A DNA stretch of 64,000 nt, taken from PWQG01 sp040882255 (GTDB lineage Bacteria > Pseudomonadota > Gammaproteobacteria > Pseudomonadales > Pseudohongiellaceae). The notes under the pieces were generated by a model. That model was not told the DNA's origin, did no database searches, and was given only the letters and a program-made list of their open reading frames with translations. The stretch spans positions 1-64,000 of the forward strand of contig JBBEBP010000011.1 of the NCBI GenBank assembly GCA_040882255.1, in the 5' to 3' direction. Below, one piece after another: positions 38,868 to 47,993 of the stretch; positions within the stretch are counted from its first letter, which is position 1, and each line of letters begins with the position of its first letter. The position numbers were made by a program, and so were the translations under genes.

Positions 38868-38882
38868 ATTTTAGTGTAGAAT
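38868..38882. promoter_or_regulatory. Back-to-back -10 elements for acnB (minus) and the DUF1289 gene (plus)
   Basis: TAAAAT on the minus strand (38868-38873) and TAGAAT on the plus strand (38877-38882) lie in the 109-base gap. Neither has a convincing -35. Confidence 0.3.
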
Positions 38883-38918
38883 GGCCTGAATTTCCAGTTA
38901 CCGGCAGGTTTATCGCGT

Positions 38919-39386
38919 ATGGCCAGTACATCTGATCAGGCAGCGGCGCCCGTCAAGACCCCCTGTATCGGCATCTGTTCGACCACTTCGCTGGGTGACA
39001 ACCTGTGCCGGGGCTGCAAGCGCTTTGCCTTCGAGGTCATCGACTGGAATCTCTACGGCGCTGACGAGAAGCGGGCGGTGCTGTTGCGGATTGACAAACT
39101 CGTCAACCAGATCATGGAGCCGCGATTTGTCATCCACTCCCGGGAGCGGTTGCAGCAGGGTATGCGGCAGCAGGGTGTGCCGGTGCATCCGGAGCTGTCG
39201 GCCTACGGCTGGCTTCACGCGCTGCTCAAGAAGCGTCATGGCCGGATTACAGAACTGTCGCCCTATGGTGCGGCCCTGCGTCCGGACTATGCTCATCGGC
39301 CGCTGGCCGGGGTGTGGGAGGAGGCTGACGGTGAATTGCTGCGGTTGTGCGAGGCGCACCAGCAGCGTTACTTCAGCGCGGTGTAG
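38919..39386 (+). CDS. DUF1289 domain protein
   Basis: 155 residues. The N-terminal DUF1289 motif [20 protein letters not shown] (about 11-30) has the four-cysteine pattern that suggests a small metal-binding fold, followed by [20 protein letters not shown]. Most DUF1289 proteins are 60-80 residues. This one carries an extra 90-residue C-terminal region found in some gammaproteobacterial homologues. Function unknown. Confidence 0.82.
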   Translation: MASTSDQAAAPVKTPCIGICSTTSLGDNLCRGCKRFAFEVIDWNLYGADEKRAVLLRIDKLVNQIMEPRFVIHSRERLQQGMRQQGVPVHPELSAYGWLHALLKKRHGRITELSPYGAALRPDYAHRPLAGVWEEADGELLRLCEAHQQRYFSAV

Positions 39387-39428
39387 GATCCGCAGACCGG
39401 ATTCCCTGCGATAAAGCGGCTGATTCCG

Positions 39429-40199
39429 TTATGCCTTGAGAAGCGGAAAGTTGCGCAGCTCGTACCCTTCATCCGTGAATTCCAGCACCCAGCCCTTGTT
39501 GTGCCAGTCGCCCAGTACGATGCGCACGGCCGTGTCCTTGCTATGTACAGGGTCTTCCAGCGTGATGGTATGTACCGCCGGCCGGTGTGTATGCCCGTGG
39601 ACGAGTACGGTGACATCCAGTTCATGCAGGGTATCGATGACTTCGCTGTAGGTGACGTCCATGATGTCCGAGGTCTTGTGGGTATTGGCCTCCCGGCTTT
39701 GCTCCCGCGCCTGCTGGGCGATCATGTAGCGCTCCACCAGGGATTTGGACAGGAAAACGTCCTGCCATTCCGGTGAACGCACCTGTTGCCGGAACGCCAT
39801 GTATTCATTGTCCCGTGTGCAGAGACTGTCGCCATGCATCAGCGCGATCCGTTGTCCATGGCAGTCTGTAACAGTGGGATCTTCCAGCAGCGTTGCACGG
39901 CAGCGGGCGGCATAGTCGCGGCCGATCAGGAAGTCACGATTGCCGTGCATGAGGAAAACGTCCGTGCCGCCATCGGCCAGGCGCGCCAGCGCATCGGCGA
40001 CGTTGTCACTGAGCTCGCCATGGTCATCATCGCCCACCCAGGCCTCGAACAGGTCACCCAGGATGTAAAGCGCCCGTGCGCCGGTGGCCTGTCGTTCCAG
40101 GAAATCCAGGAAGGTATGAGTGATGGCCGGTGTGTCGCTGTCCAGATGCAGATCGGAGATGAACAGCGTGCGGGACTGCTTCCGGTTGTCGTCGCTCAT
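39429..40199 (-). CDS. lpxH: UDP-2,3-diacylglucosamine diphosphatase
   Basis: 256 residues. Metallophosphoesterase of lipid A synthesis that splits UDP-2,3-diacylglucosamine into lipid X and UMP at the inner membrane. Metal-binding motifs: FISDLHL, GDLFEAWVGDD, HGNRDFLIG, ALMHGDSLC and VLVHGHTHRP. It follows ppiB by 19 bases, the same order as in E. coli. Its presence shows that the organism makes lipid A. Confidence 0.95.
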   Translation of the reverse strand: MSDDNRKQSRTLFISDLHLDSDTPAITHTFLDFLERQATGARALYILGDLFEAWVGDDDHGELSDNVADALARLADGGTDVFLMHGNRDFLIGRDYAARCRATLLEDPTVTDCHGQRIALMHGDSLCTRDNEYMAFRQQVRSPEWQDVFLSKSLVERYMIAQQAREQSREANTHKTSDIMDVTYSEVIDTLHELDVTVLVHGHTHRPAVHTITLEDPVHSKDTAVRIVLGDWHNKGWVLEFTDEGYELRNFPLLKA

Positions 40200-40218
40200 G
40201 TTCGGCTCTGCCCTGCTT

Positions 40219-40725
40219 TTACTGCTCGTCCGGGTAGGTCACGCTGGTGGCCGTGATGATGACATCATCCTGTGGGACATCCTGGTGGCCGCCCTTGCTG
40301 CCGGTCGGAGTCTTGCGGATGCGGTCCACCACGTCCATGCCGTCGGCCACCCGGCCGAACACTGCGTAGCCCCAGCCCTGCATGGACTGGTCGCGATGGT
40401 TCAGAAAGTGGTTGTCGGCCACATTGATGAAGAACTGCGCCGAGGCCGAATGCGGGTCGGCCGTGCGCGCCATGGCCAGTGTGCCCGTGTCATTACTCAG
40501 GCCGTTGTCGGCCTCGTTGCGGATCGGTTCGCCGCTGTCCTTTTGCTGCATGCCCGGCTCGAAGCCGCCGCCCTGCACCATGAAGCCATCGATGACCCGA
40601 TGGAAGATCGTGCCGGTGTAGAAATCATTGCGGGCATACTCCAGGAAATTGCGTGCGGTGACTGGTGCGTTGTCGAAATCCAGCTCTATATGGATGTCGC
40701 CGAAGGTCGTTGTGAAGACGATCAT
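40219..40725 (-). CDS. ppiB: Cyclophilin-type peptidyl-prolyl cis-trans isomerase B
   Basis: 168 residues without a signal peptide, hence cytoplasmic. Active-site stretches: [24 protein letters not shown]-like [25 protein letters not shown] and [15 protein letters not shown]. It is the first gene of a ppiB-lpxH unit divergent from glnS. Confidence 0.95.
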   Translation of the reverse strand: MIVFTTTFGDIHIELDFDNAPVTARNFLEYARNDFYTGTIFHRVIDGFMVQGGGFEPGMQQKDSGEPIRNEADNGLSNDTGTLAMARTADPHSASAQFFINVADNHFLNHRDQSMQGWGYAVFGRVADGMDVVDRIRKTPTGSKGGHQDVPQDDVIITATSVTYPDEQ

Positions 40726-40746
40726 GATGTACAGCCTGTCTGTGGG

Positions 40747-40776
40747 TTACGGGAGAAGCGGCTCAGCAGGTATAAT
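40747..40776 (+). promoter_or_regulatory. glnS promoter
   Basis: Perfect -10 TATAAT (40771-40776) with TTACGG 18 bases upstream, 38 bases before the glnS ATG. The reverse strand here reads TATTAT and may serve ppiB as an overlapping divergent promoter. Confidence 0.55.
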
Positions 40777-40814
40777 ACGGACTTTGTCGCCCATGAGAAA
40801 GCAGATCAGGGATT

Positions 40815-42575
40815 ATGAATTCATCATCCGAGCATGACGCCGGCCACGGGCCGTCCAATTTTATCCGCCACCTGATAGAGGAAGATCTGGCCAGTGGCCG
40901 GCACGGTGGCCGTGTGCAGACACGTTTTCCGCCCGAGCCCAACGGCTATCTGCACATCGGTCATGCCAAGTCGATCTGCCTCAATTTCGGACTGGCCGAG
41001 CAGTACGGGGGGCAGTGCACGCTGCGCTTTGACGATACCAACCCGGAAAAGGAGGATCAGGCCTACATCGATGCCATCATGGAGGACATCCGCTGGCTGG
41101 GATTCCGCTGGCAGGGCGAGGTGCGCTATACCTCCAACTACTTCGATACGCTGTATGGTTTCGCCGTGCAACTGATCCGCCAGGGCGATGCCTATGTATG
41201 CAGCCTGTCGCCGGACGAGGCGCGCGAATACCGCGGTACGCTCACCGAGCCGGGCCGCAACAGCCCGTACCGCGAGCGCGGCGTGGACGAGAACCTGGAC
41301 CTGTTCGAGCGCATGCGCCGGGGCGAGTTCCCGGACGGCACGCACAGCCTGCGGCTGAAGATCGACATGGCCTCGCCCAACATCAATATGCGTGATCCGG
41401 TCATTTACCGGATACGCCGGGTGCCCCATCATCAGACGGGGGACAGGTGGTTTGTCTACCCGATGTACGACTATGCCCACGGTATTTCCGATGCCATCGA
41501 GCATGTCACCCATTCACTGTGCACACTGGAATTCGAGGATCACCGTCCACTGTACGACTGGATTCTCGAGAGGCTGGGTGCGGAAGCGCTGCATGCCGCT
41601 GCCCGGGAGGCCGGCAATGCCGATGAAGGCGCAGAGCAGTATGTACTGCCAAAACAGACCGAGTTTGCACGCCTCAACCTGAACTACACGGTGATGAGCA
41701 AGCGCAAGCTTCGGGAACTGGTCGAGGAAGGTCATGTCAGTGGCTGGGATGATCCCCGTATGCCGACCCTGTCCGCGTTGCGCCGCCGGGGCTACACGCC
41801 GGCCGCGATCCGCCAGTTCATCGAACGGGTGGGGGTCAGCCGCAGTGCCAGCGTGGTGGACGTGGGCATGCTGGAGCATGCCGTGCGTGAGGACCTGGAC
41901 CGTAATGCACCGCGTGCCATGTGTGTGTTGCAACCATTGAAAGTGGTATTGAGCAATTATCCGGAGGAACACACGGAGTCATTGCAGCTTCCGCGCCATC
42001 CCAAGGATGAATCAATGGGGCGGCGCGAAGTGCCGTTCGAGAAGACGCTGTATATTGATCGCTCGGACTTCGAGGAAGTGCCTCCACCCAAGTACAAGCG
42101 ATTGAGCCCGGACAGGGAAGTGCGTCTGCGCGGCGGGTACGTGATCCGCTGTGACGAGGTCATCCGGGATGATAGCGGCGAGATCGTCGAACTGCGCTGT
42201 CACTGTGACCTGGATACCCTGGGCAGGAATCCGGAAGGGCGCAAGGTGAAAGGCGTGATTCACTGGGTGCCCGCCAGCACTGCCGTGCCTGCCACTGTAC
42301 GCCTGTACGATCGCCTGTTCGAACAGGAAAACCCCGCCGACCGGAACCTGGGCGACTTCCGTGACAGTCTGAATCCGGATTCCCTGCATGTGCTGGAGGA
42401 CTGTCTGGTGGAGCCGTCCCTGAAGGGTATCGGGCCGGGCGAGCACTTGCAGTTCGAGCGCGAGGGCTATTTCTGTACCGACACCCGGGACAGCAGTGCC
42501 GAACGCCCGGTGTTCAACCGTACCGTCAGTCTGCGCGACTCCTGGGCCAAGGTCAGCGGGCAACAGGGCCGGTAA
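40815..42575 (+). CDS. glnS: Glutaminyl-tRNA synthetase
   Basis: 586 residues, slightly longer than E. coli GlnRS (about 554). Class I catalytic core with the HIGH motif in [14 protein letters not shown], the tRNA-binding DTNPEKE and the KMSKS-equivalent [10 protein letters not shown]; two beta-barrel anticodon domains follow. Its presence suggests direct charging of tRNA-Gln. It is 45 bases upstream of cysS and likely co-transcribed with it. Confidence 0.96.
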   Translation: MNSSSEHDAGHGPSNFIRHLIEEDLASGRHGGRVQTRFPPEPNGYLHIGHAKSICLNFGLAEQYGGQCTLRFDDTNPEKEDQAYIDAIMEDIRWLGFRWQGEVRYTSNYFDTLYGFAVQLIRQGDAYVCSLSPDEAREYRGTLTEPGRNSPYRERGVDENLDLFERMRRGEFPDGTHSLRLKIDMASPNINMRDPVIYRIRRVPHHQTGDRWFVYPMYDYAHGISDAIEHVTHSLCTLEFEDHRPLYDWILERLGAEALHAAAREAGNADEGAEQYVLPKQTEFARLNLNYTVMSKRKLRELVEEGHVSGWDDPRMPTLSALRRRGYTPAAIRQFIERVGVSRSASVVDVGMLEHAVREDLDRNAPRAMCVLQPLKVVLSNYPEEHTESLQLPRHPKDESMGRREVPFEKTLYIDRSDFEEVPPPKYKRLSPDREVRLRGGYVIRCDEVIRDDSGEIVELRCHCDLDTLGRNPEGRKVKGVIHWVPASTAVPATVRLYDRLFEQENPADRNLGDFRDSLNPDSLHVLEDCLVEPSLKGIGPGEHLQFEREGYFCTDTRDSSAERPVFNRTVSLRDSWAKVSGQQGR

Positions 42576-42620
42576 CCACCGTCCCGGCCGTGAAACGAGA
42601 TACAAGGATCAGGTAAAACC

Positions 42621-44006
42621 ATGCTCATCTACAACACGCTGAAACGACGCAAGGAGCCGTTCAGGCCGCAGGAGCCGGACAGGGTGCGCATGTATGTGTG
42701 TGGTCTGACCACGTATGATTATGCCCATATCGGTCATGCCCGCATGCTGGTGGCCTTTGACGTGGTGGTGCGCTACCTGCGCCACATCGGTTACGACGTG
42801 ACCTATGTGCGCAACATCACCGACATCGATGACAAGATCCTCAAGCGTGCCACGGAAACCGGCGAGTACTTCGAGGATCTGACCCGGCGTTTCATCGAGC
42901 TTACCCATGAAGATGAGCGTGCGCTGTTCATTCAGCCACCGGACCAGGAGCCGCGCGCCACCGCGCATATCGACCAGATCATCGCCATGATCTCGATCCT
43001 GATCGAGAAAGAGTACGCATACAAGGTCGAGAACGGGGACGTGTATTATTCGGTCAGTCAGTTCAATGGCTATGGCCGCCTGTCCAACAAGAATCCGGAA
43101 GAGCTGCTGGCCGGTGCCCGTATTGAAGTGGGTGAACTGAAACGGGATCCGCGTGATTTCGCATTGTGGAAGGCTTCCTCCGACGAGGAGGTGGGCTGGG
43201 ATTCGCCCTGGGGCTACGGACGGCCGGGCTGGCATATCGAGTGCTCCGCCATGTCCACTGGCTGTCTTGGTGAGAGCTTTGACATTCATGGCGGGGGTTC
43301 GGACCTGATGTTTCCGCATCACGAGAACGAGATCGCACAGTCTGAAGCCGCCACCGGCAAGCCGTTTGCCGCCGTGTGGATGCACAATGGCCCGGTGCGT
43401 GTGGACAACGAGAAGATGTCCAAGTCTCTGGGCAATTTCTTCACGGTGCGTGAGGTGCTGGACAAGTATCCGGCCGAGGTGCTGCGCTATCTGCTGGTGG
43501 CCAGTCAATACCGTAGCCCCATCAATTACTCCGACCAGAGCCTGGAACAGGCCTGGACGGCGCTGGAACGCTTCTATACGGCGTTGCGGGGGCTGGATAC
43601 GGAGAGCGCGCAGGACCTGGTCAACAGCAACTACGAGAAGGCGTGGCGCAAGGCCATGGACGATGACTTCAACACACCGGAAGCGCTTGGCGTGCTGTTC
43701 GATCTGGTCCGCGAGATCAACCGTCAGCGCGAGTCCGACCCGGCGCGTGCCGCGCAGCTGGGGCGCTTGCTGCGCCGCCTCGGTGAGGTGGCCGGTCTGC
43801 TGCAGGATGATCCGGAAGTGTTCCTGAAGCAGGGCGGCGCTGGCGCACCCGATGCGGTGGAGATCGATGCCCTGATCGAACGGCGCCGCCAGGCCCGTGC
43901 CGAACGGGATTTTGCACTGGCCGATGAAATCCGGGACCGCCTCACGGCCATGAACGTGGTGGTGGAGGATGGCGCGGACGGCAGCAGCTGGCGTATCGAG
44001 CGCTGA
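42621..44006 (+). CDS. cysS: Cysteinyl-tRNA synthetase
   Basis: 461 residues, the usual length. Class I synthetase with the zinc Cys in MYVCGLTTYDYAHIGHAR, further zinc ligands in GRPGWHIECSAM and HHENE, and KMSKS in NEKMSKSLGNFF. The C-terminal helical anticodon domain is intact. The ATG has AAGGATCAGG upstream. Confidence 0.97.
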   Translation: MLIYNTLKRRKEPFRPQEPDRVRMYVCGLTTYDYAHIGHARMLVAFDVVVRYLRHIGYDVTYVRNITDIDDKILKRATETGEYFEDLTRRFIELTHEDERALFIQPPDQEPRATAHIDQIIAMISILIEKEYAYKVENGDVYYSVSQFNGYGRLSNKNPEELLAGARIEVGELKRDPRDFALWKASSDEEVGWDSPWGYGRPGWHIECSAMSTGCLGESFDIHGGGSDLMFPHHENEIAQSEAATGKPFAAVWMHNGPVRVDNEKMSKSLGNFFTVREVLDKYPAEVLRYLLVASQYRSPINYSDQSLEQAWTALERFYTALRGLDTESAQDLVNSNYEKAWRKAMDDDFNTPEALGVLFDLVREINRQRESDPARAAQLGRLLRRLGEVAGLLQDDPEVFLKQGGAGAPDAVEIDALIERRRQARAERDFALADEIRDRLTAMNVVVEDGADGSSWRIER

Positions 44007-44016
44007 CGATTAATCA

Positions 44017-44045
44017 TTGACGGATGGAGGCGGCATGAGTATTAT
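44017..44045 (+). promoter_or_regulatory. Strong promoter of the tRNA cluster
   Basis: TTGACG (44017-44022) and TATTAT (44040-44045) are exactly 17 bases apart, followed by a GC-rich discriminator (GCCGTCCTCCG) typical of stringently controlled stable-RNA promoters. The first tRNA starts about 30 bases downstream. Confidence 0.8.
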
Positions 44046-44074
44046 GCCGTCCTCCGATTACGGAACCACTGTAA

Positions 44075-44151
44075 CGGGGTATAGCGCAGTCTGGTAGCGC
44101 GCCTGCTTTGGGAGCAGGATGTCGGGAGTTCAAATCTCTCTACCCCGACCA
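44075..44151 (+). tRNA. tRNA-Pro (TGG)
   Basis: 77 bases with acceptor CGGGGTA/TACCCCG, anticodon loop TTTGGGA (anticodon TGG), T-loop TTCAAAT and an encoded 3' CCA. All four stems pair. Confidence 0.95.
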
Positions 44152-44167
44152 GATTGACCCGGTTTAT

Positions 44168-44244
44168 GGTGACTGTAGCTCAGTTGGTAGAGCCCCGGAC
44201 TGTGACTCCGGTTGTCGTGGGTTCGAGCCCCATCAGTCACCCCA
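44168..44244 (+). tRNA. tRNA-His (GTG)
   Basis: 77 bases including the extra 5' G opposite C73 that defines tRNA-His. Anticodon loop has GTG (ACTGTGACT), T-loop TTCGAGC, 3' CCA encoded. Confidence 0.95.
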
Positions 44245-44270
44245 TTTTCCGCACGTGTCAGACCGGCCCT

Positions 44271-44347
44271 GCGCCCGTAGCTCAACCGGATAGAGCATCG
44301 GCCTTCTAAGCCGAGGGTTACAGGTTCAAGTCCTGTCGGGCGCGCCA
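44271..44347 (+). tRNA. tRNA-Arg (TCT)
   Basis: 77 bases with acceptor GCGCCCG/CGGGCGC, anticodon loop CTTCTAA (anticodon TCT), T-loop TTCAAGT and encoded CCA. It reads the rare AGA/AGG codons. It is the last of the three tRNAs, with no terminator visible before the next gene. Confidence 0.95.
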
Positions 44348-44441
44348 CTACTGCAATGACCCTCGGCCTCATCCTGTATGGCCTGCCGACCCTTTCCCTG
44401 CCACAGTTGACATATTTCCACGGCAGGCTGAAAGTGGGTAC

Positions 44442-46430
44442 ATGAGCAACAATACAAGCGACCCTGTCCATCCCGGCAACGGTGTATCTGCCGTCCTCGT
44501 GGAGCAATTGGACAGCGCCATTGACCGTCTGGCCTCCATCAACGCCGCCGAAGGCATCTCACCGGTATTTGAAGTACTGGACCCGGCACGGGCATTGATG
44601 CTGGAGAGCGGCGGGCTGGATGTACTCTATGCGCGCGTACCGGCACTGGAGTCCGCCGGATTCTTTCGTGGTAGTGACTGGGATCAGCCCCGGACACTGG
44701 TACCGTCACTGGCCGTGCGGACAGTGCGTCAGGGGGATACGACAGCCGCCCTGGTCGAGAGCCTGAGCCAGATTCGTCTGTTGGCGGTGGCCAGGGGAGA
44801 CTATCTGCACCCTGCGGTCTCTTCCGAGTACGCTCAACACTTCCTCGCCCAGGTCATGGCCATGAACCTGGATCTGGTGACCAGCGACCTGCAAGAGAGC
44901 GACCGGCTCCGGCCCGACGACATGGGGTATGCCGTCCGGGATCTTGTCCGCTATCTGCTGTCACATCTCGGTTATGAGAACCTGCTGGAACACCTGGTGG
45001 CCGAGGTATGGCGGATTCTTGCGCAGCGCCCGGTGCAGGTGGATGGCGTCAAACACATGTTGACGCGGATTGCAGTCTGTCTGAATACCCCCGATACCAA
45101 CATCGGAGAAGCCGGGGACGATGCCCTGCAACTCGTCACCGCCGTCTTCAGCCCAACCCCGGGGTGCGAGGAGGATCCAGGCCTGGATGTCTATTCCGGG
45201 CGGCTCGAAGTCATGGGTGACGAGGCTCTTCTGCAAGAGGCCATCGGATTCGCCCGGGCCATGCACAATACCGGTCTGGTTTCCCCCTATATGCCAGGGT
45301 TCATCCGCTACCTTCGCAGCCGTTGGAATGCACTGATTCCGACGGCGCTGGGTCTCAGTCAGACGGGTGCGGATGCCTTTAACTGCTACCCGGCGCTGGT
45401 CCACCGGCTGATCGACGAAGCATTGTTCACGGAAACCAGCCAGGCCGTCTACGGCCTGGCCATGACGCTGGAACGGGGCATTCTGTATTCACCTCCAGTG
45501 GCGCCGTCCTTATGGCGACTGATCACGCTCTCGTTGTGCGAAGCGGCGGCCGGGAAGATCGCTGCCGTTTTCGGAACCCGGCGCTCCCCGGAATGTTTCC
45601 TTCTTGCCGATACCCTTAATGTACTGGGTTCGCCACTGGGAGTGGGGCAGGGGAACTACCCGACCTGCCAGTCGACGCGGGCTCTTTCCATGTGGGCCGG
45701 CAACGCGCCTGCGGACATGCTGCGAATGGTGGCATGGGCAGCTGGCAGAGACGAAATTGTAATGCGCTTTGAAGGGAACAACATCTCTTCGCGTGATCTG
45801 GGAGTTGGCCTGGCAGCCGAACCTCCCGTCGATGTGGATGCGGTATCTTTACTGGCAGTTCCACACCTGGATCGAATCTACTTTGAAATGGGACGTCGTA
45901 GCGCGGGGCGAGGGGAGGACCCGCACAAGTGGGTCAATGCTGAATTTCATGGTGGTCATGTCGGTCACGGTTTTCGCATAGCCGTGGATATATTCACAGG
46001 TGGCTTGAAAGACTTTGAGGGGTTCATCCGCGACTTCTATGTGACCTATCATCCTTTCTATAATGGCAACCTTCCGCTCATCAATCCGCAACCGGCAGGT
46101 ATTGCTGTGACTGATAGTGCTGCGCGATTTCTTGGCTGGCACGCGATCACTATACAACGTGTGGCACTTGATCCTTCACAGGTCATGCGTGTCTACTTTT
46201 TCAATCCCAATAATGACAGTGGTCAGGACTGGGGGCAGGGCATTGTCACATCGATCCGCAGTAATGGTGAGTTTCATGGTGAGGCATCACTGCCGGTTGC
46301 CGAGTTTGTTTCACGGCTATACCTGTTTCACTACGATCCGCTCGATAAAGGGGAGCCGGAACATGTGCCGGCCAATGAGGTAGACCAGGCCATGCGTCTG
46401 ACACGGGAGAGCTGGGGAGCCGGACGATAA
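44442..46430 (+). CDS. Unrecognised 662-residue protein with a papain-like Cys/His/Asn signature
   Basis: I do not recognise the first 380 residues, which look mostly helical. The C-terminal part has the features of a papain-fold cysteine hydrolase. Gln403 lies six residues before Cys409 in GQGNYPTCQSTRALSMWA, the same Gln-x5-Cys spacing as papain. GWHAITIQRV supplies His567, and VYFFNPNNDSGQDWG supplies Asn588 or Asn590. The order Cys-His-Asn is that of papain and C39-type enzymes. EFHGGHVGHGFRIAVDIF adds further conserved-looking histidines. No signal peptide is seen. The 3' third has visibly lower GC than its neighbours. It starts about 95 bases after the tRNA-Arg gene and is followed by an ATP-grasp gene in the same direction. 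Function unknown; a peptidase, transglutaminase or amidase is possible. Confidence 0.65.
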   Translation: MSNNTSDPVHPGNGVSAVLVEQLDSAIDRLASINAAEGISPVFEVLDPARALMLESGGLDVLYARVPALESAGFFRGSDWDQPRTLVPSLAVRTVRQGDTTAALVESLSQIRLLAVARGDYLHPAVSSEYAQHFLAQVMAMNLDLVTSDLQESDRLRPDDMGYAVRDLVRYLLSHLGYENLLEHLVAEVWRILAQRPVQVDGVKHMLTRIAVCLNTPDTNIGEAGDDALQLVTAVFSPTPGCEEDPGLDVYSGRLEVMGDEALLQEAIGFARAMHNTGLVSPYMPGFIRYLRSRWNALIPTALGLSQTGADAFNCYPALVHRLIDEALFTETSQAVYGLAMTLERGILYSPPVAPSLWRLITLSLCEAAAGKIAAVFGTRRSPECFLLADTLNVLGSPLGVGQGNYPTCQSTRALSMWAGNAPADMLRMVAWAAGRDEIVMRFEGNNISSRDLGVGLAAEPPVDVDAVSLLAVPHLDRIYFEMGRRSAGRGEDPHKWVNAEFHGGHVGHGFRIAVDIFTGGLKDFEGFIRDFYVTYHPFYNGNLPLINPQPAGIAVTDSAARFLGWHAITIQRVALDPSQVMRVYFFNPNNDSGQDWGQGIVTSIRSNGEFHGEASLPVAEFVSRLYLFHYDPLDKGEPEHVPANEVDQAMRLTRESWGAGR

Positions 46431-46676
46431 ACCCCGGGCCGGCTCTGCATTTCCTATTCGCCGGCGAGTTCGGTATACTGATCCCAGAAAGATGGGAAGT
46501 GTTCAGAAAATCCTGAGGTATCCCGGTTCATTATGCGCTGCTCGCTTTCCATGGCGCATCACTGTGCTCCGGGCTGTTACATATTCATGAAACAGCGCTG
46601 CCAATTGCTCAAGTCCAATGGAATGTACTTCGGTTGAAGCGCAGGTTTCCTTCACAAACCGGATGGAGAACATTCT

Positions 46677-47981
46677 ATGTCGAGCAAATCAGAACAACCC
46701 GTTGCGGACCTTTCATCCTGGGTCGATCAATCACTGGACTCGGTTCGCGGCACGGAAACGCCCAAGGATCCGAACAAGGGTTACATTGCCCTGCTTGGGT
46801 GGAGCGTCAATGCCATCAAGGCGGCACAGAAGTTCGACCGGCGCTATGTGGTCGTTGCGCCTGACTGGGCTGCGGACTTTTGCAAGGCAAACGAGATTCC
46901 GTTCATTCCATGGGATTTCGTGCGGCTCAATGACCGCTCCATGGAAATTGCCGAGGTACTCAAGGCCGAAGGCGTGGACGTCGCCATCCCCTTGTTCGAG
47001 GAAACCGTCGAGTGGTCGGGAGCGATCAACTCGGTGCTGATGGACAACCCCCGCATGTACGGACAGTCCATCCTGTTTCGAGACAAGGCCCTGATGAAGC
47101 GACGTGCCCAGCTTGGCGGCATCCGTGTAGGGATCTTCGAAGAGGCGCACGAGAAAGAGGATGTCATCCGTTTCATGAAGCGCGTCAACCAGACGCTGCT
47201 GAAGCTGGATGGCGATCCCGATGACCCGATTCATGTCAAGGCCTTCGACAAGGCCGGTTGTCTTGGCCACCGCATGATCCGCAAGGTGGAAGAGATCGAG
47301 AACATCCCGGATGAAGAGTATCCGCTGCTGATGGAAAGCCACCTGGATGGTTGGGAATTTGCCGTCGAGGCGTGGATCCACGATGGCAAGATCCAGTTTC
47401 TCAATATTTCCGAGTATGTGACACTCGGCTATTCGGTGTTCGTGCCCGCCACGAAAGAGCTGGAGAGCTGGCGCAATGCGATCACCAGACAGATCGAGAA
47501 ACTGATCAAGACGTTCGATATAAAGTTCGGCCTGATTCATCCCGAATATTTCGTCACTGCGGACGGGGAGATGTACTTTGGCGAGATTGCCTATCGCCCA
47601 CCGGGTTTCAAGGCCTTCGAGCTGATCGAGCGCGCCTACGGGTTCAGCGCCTATCAGGCATCGATGCTGGTTTTTGACCCCAAGAGCACCAAAGAAGAGG
47701 TCGAGGCCTTCTTCCCCCGTGAAGTGGTCGATGCGAAAGGTTATGCGGGTTGCTTCGGTGTCTATCCACGCCGCCGTGTGGTCAGCAAGCTGGAAATGCC
47801 TGCTGAAACAACCGAGCATCCGTATTTCGAGTCGCATGAACTGGTGGCGCCCACCGAGGAGACAGTACCAGACCGTTCCGCCTTCGGGACGCACTGGGGA
47901 CTGTTATTCTTCTTTGGAGATGATCCGATCAAAATGCGTGATCTGCTCAAGGCCCAGGAAGACCTGGACTTTTACGTATAG
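46677..47981 (+). CDS. ATP-grasp domain protein (second locus)
   Basis: 434 residues from ATG 46677 with GGAG about 10 bases upstream. The N-terminal Rossmann-like part reads GYIALLGWSVNAIKAAQKF. The ATP-grasp core shows HVKAFDKAGCLGHRM (Lys188), LLMESHLDGWEFAVEAWIHD (Glu220), GLIHPEYFVT (Glu290) and FGEIAYRPPG (Glu303, Arg307), close to the purine/carboxylate-amine ligase type. A C-terminal domain of about 110 residues follows. Substrates are unknown. It lies 246 bases after the papain-like gene and only 12 bases before the methylthioinosine phosphorylase gene, so it is probably in an operon with the latter. Sequence similarity to the other ATP-grasp protein of this window is low by eye. Confidence 0.82.
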   Translation: MSSKSEQPVADLSSWVDQSLDSVRGTETPKDPNKGYIALLGWSVNAIKAAQKFDRRYVVVAPDWAADFCKANEIPFIPWDFVRLNDRSMEIAEVLKAEGVDVAIPLFEETVEWSGAINSVLMDNPRMYGQSILFRDKALMKRRAQLGGIRVGIFEEAHEKEDVIRFMKRVNQTLLKLDGDPDDPIHVKAFDKAGCLGHRMIRKVEEIENIPDEEYPLLMESHLDGWEFAVEAWIHDGKIQFLNISEYVTLGYSVFVPATKELESWRNAITRQIEKLIKTFDIKFGLIHPEYFVTADGEMYFGEIAYRPPGFKAFELIERAYGFSAYQASMLVFDPKSTKEEVEAFFPREVVDAKGYAGCFGVYPRRRVVSKLEMPAETTEHPYFESHELVAPTEETVPDRSAFGTHWGLLFFFGDDPIKMRDLLKAQEDLDFYV

Positions 47982-47993
47982 TGGGGCTGGGAC

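Noticed and set aside
46731..47894. 387-codon open frame antisense to the second ATP-grasp gene
   Set aside because: The plus-strand frame has clear ATP-grasp motifs; the antisense frame has none.
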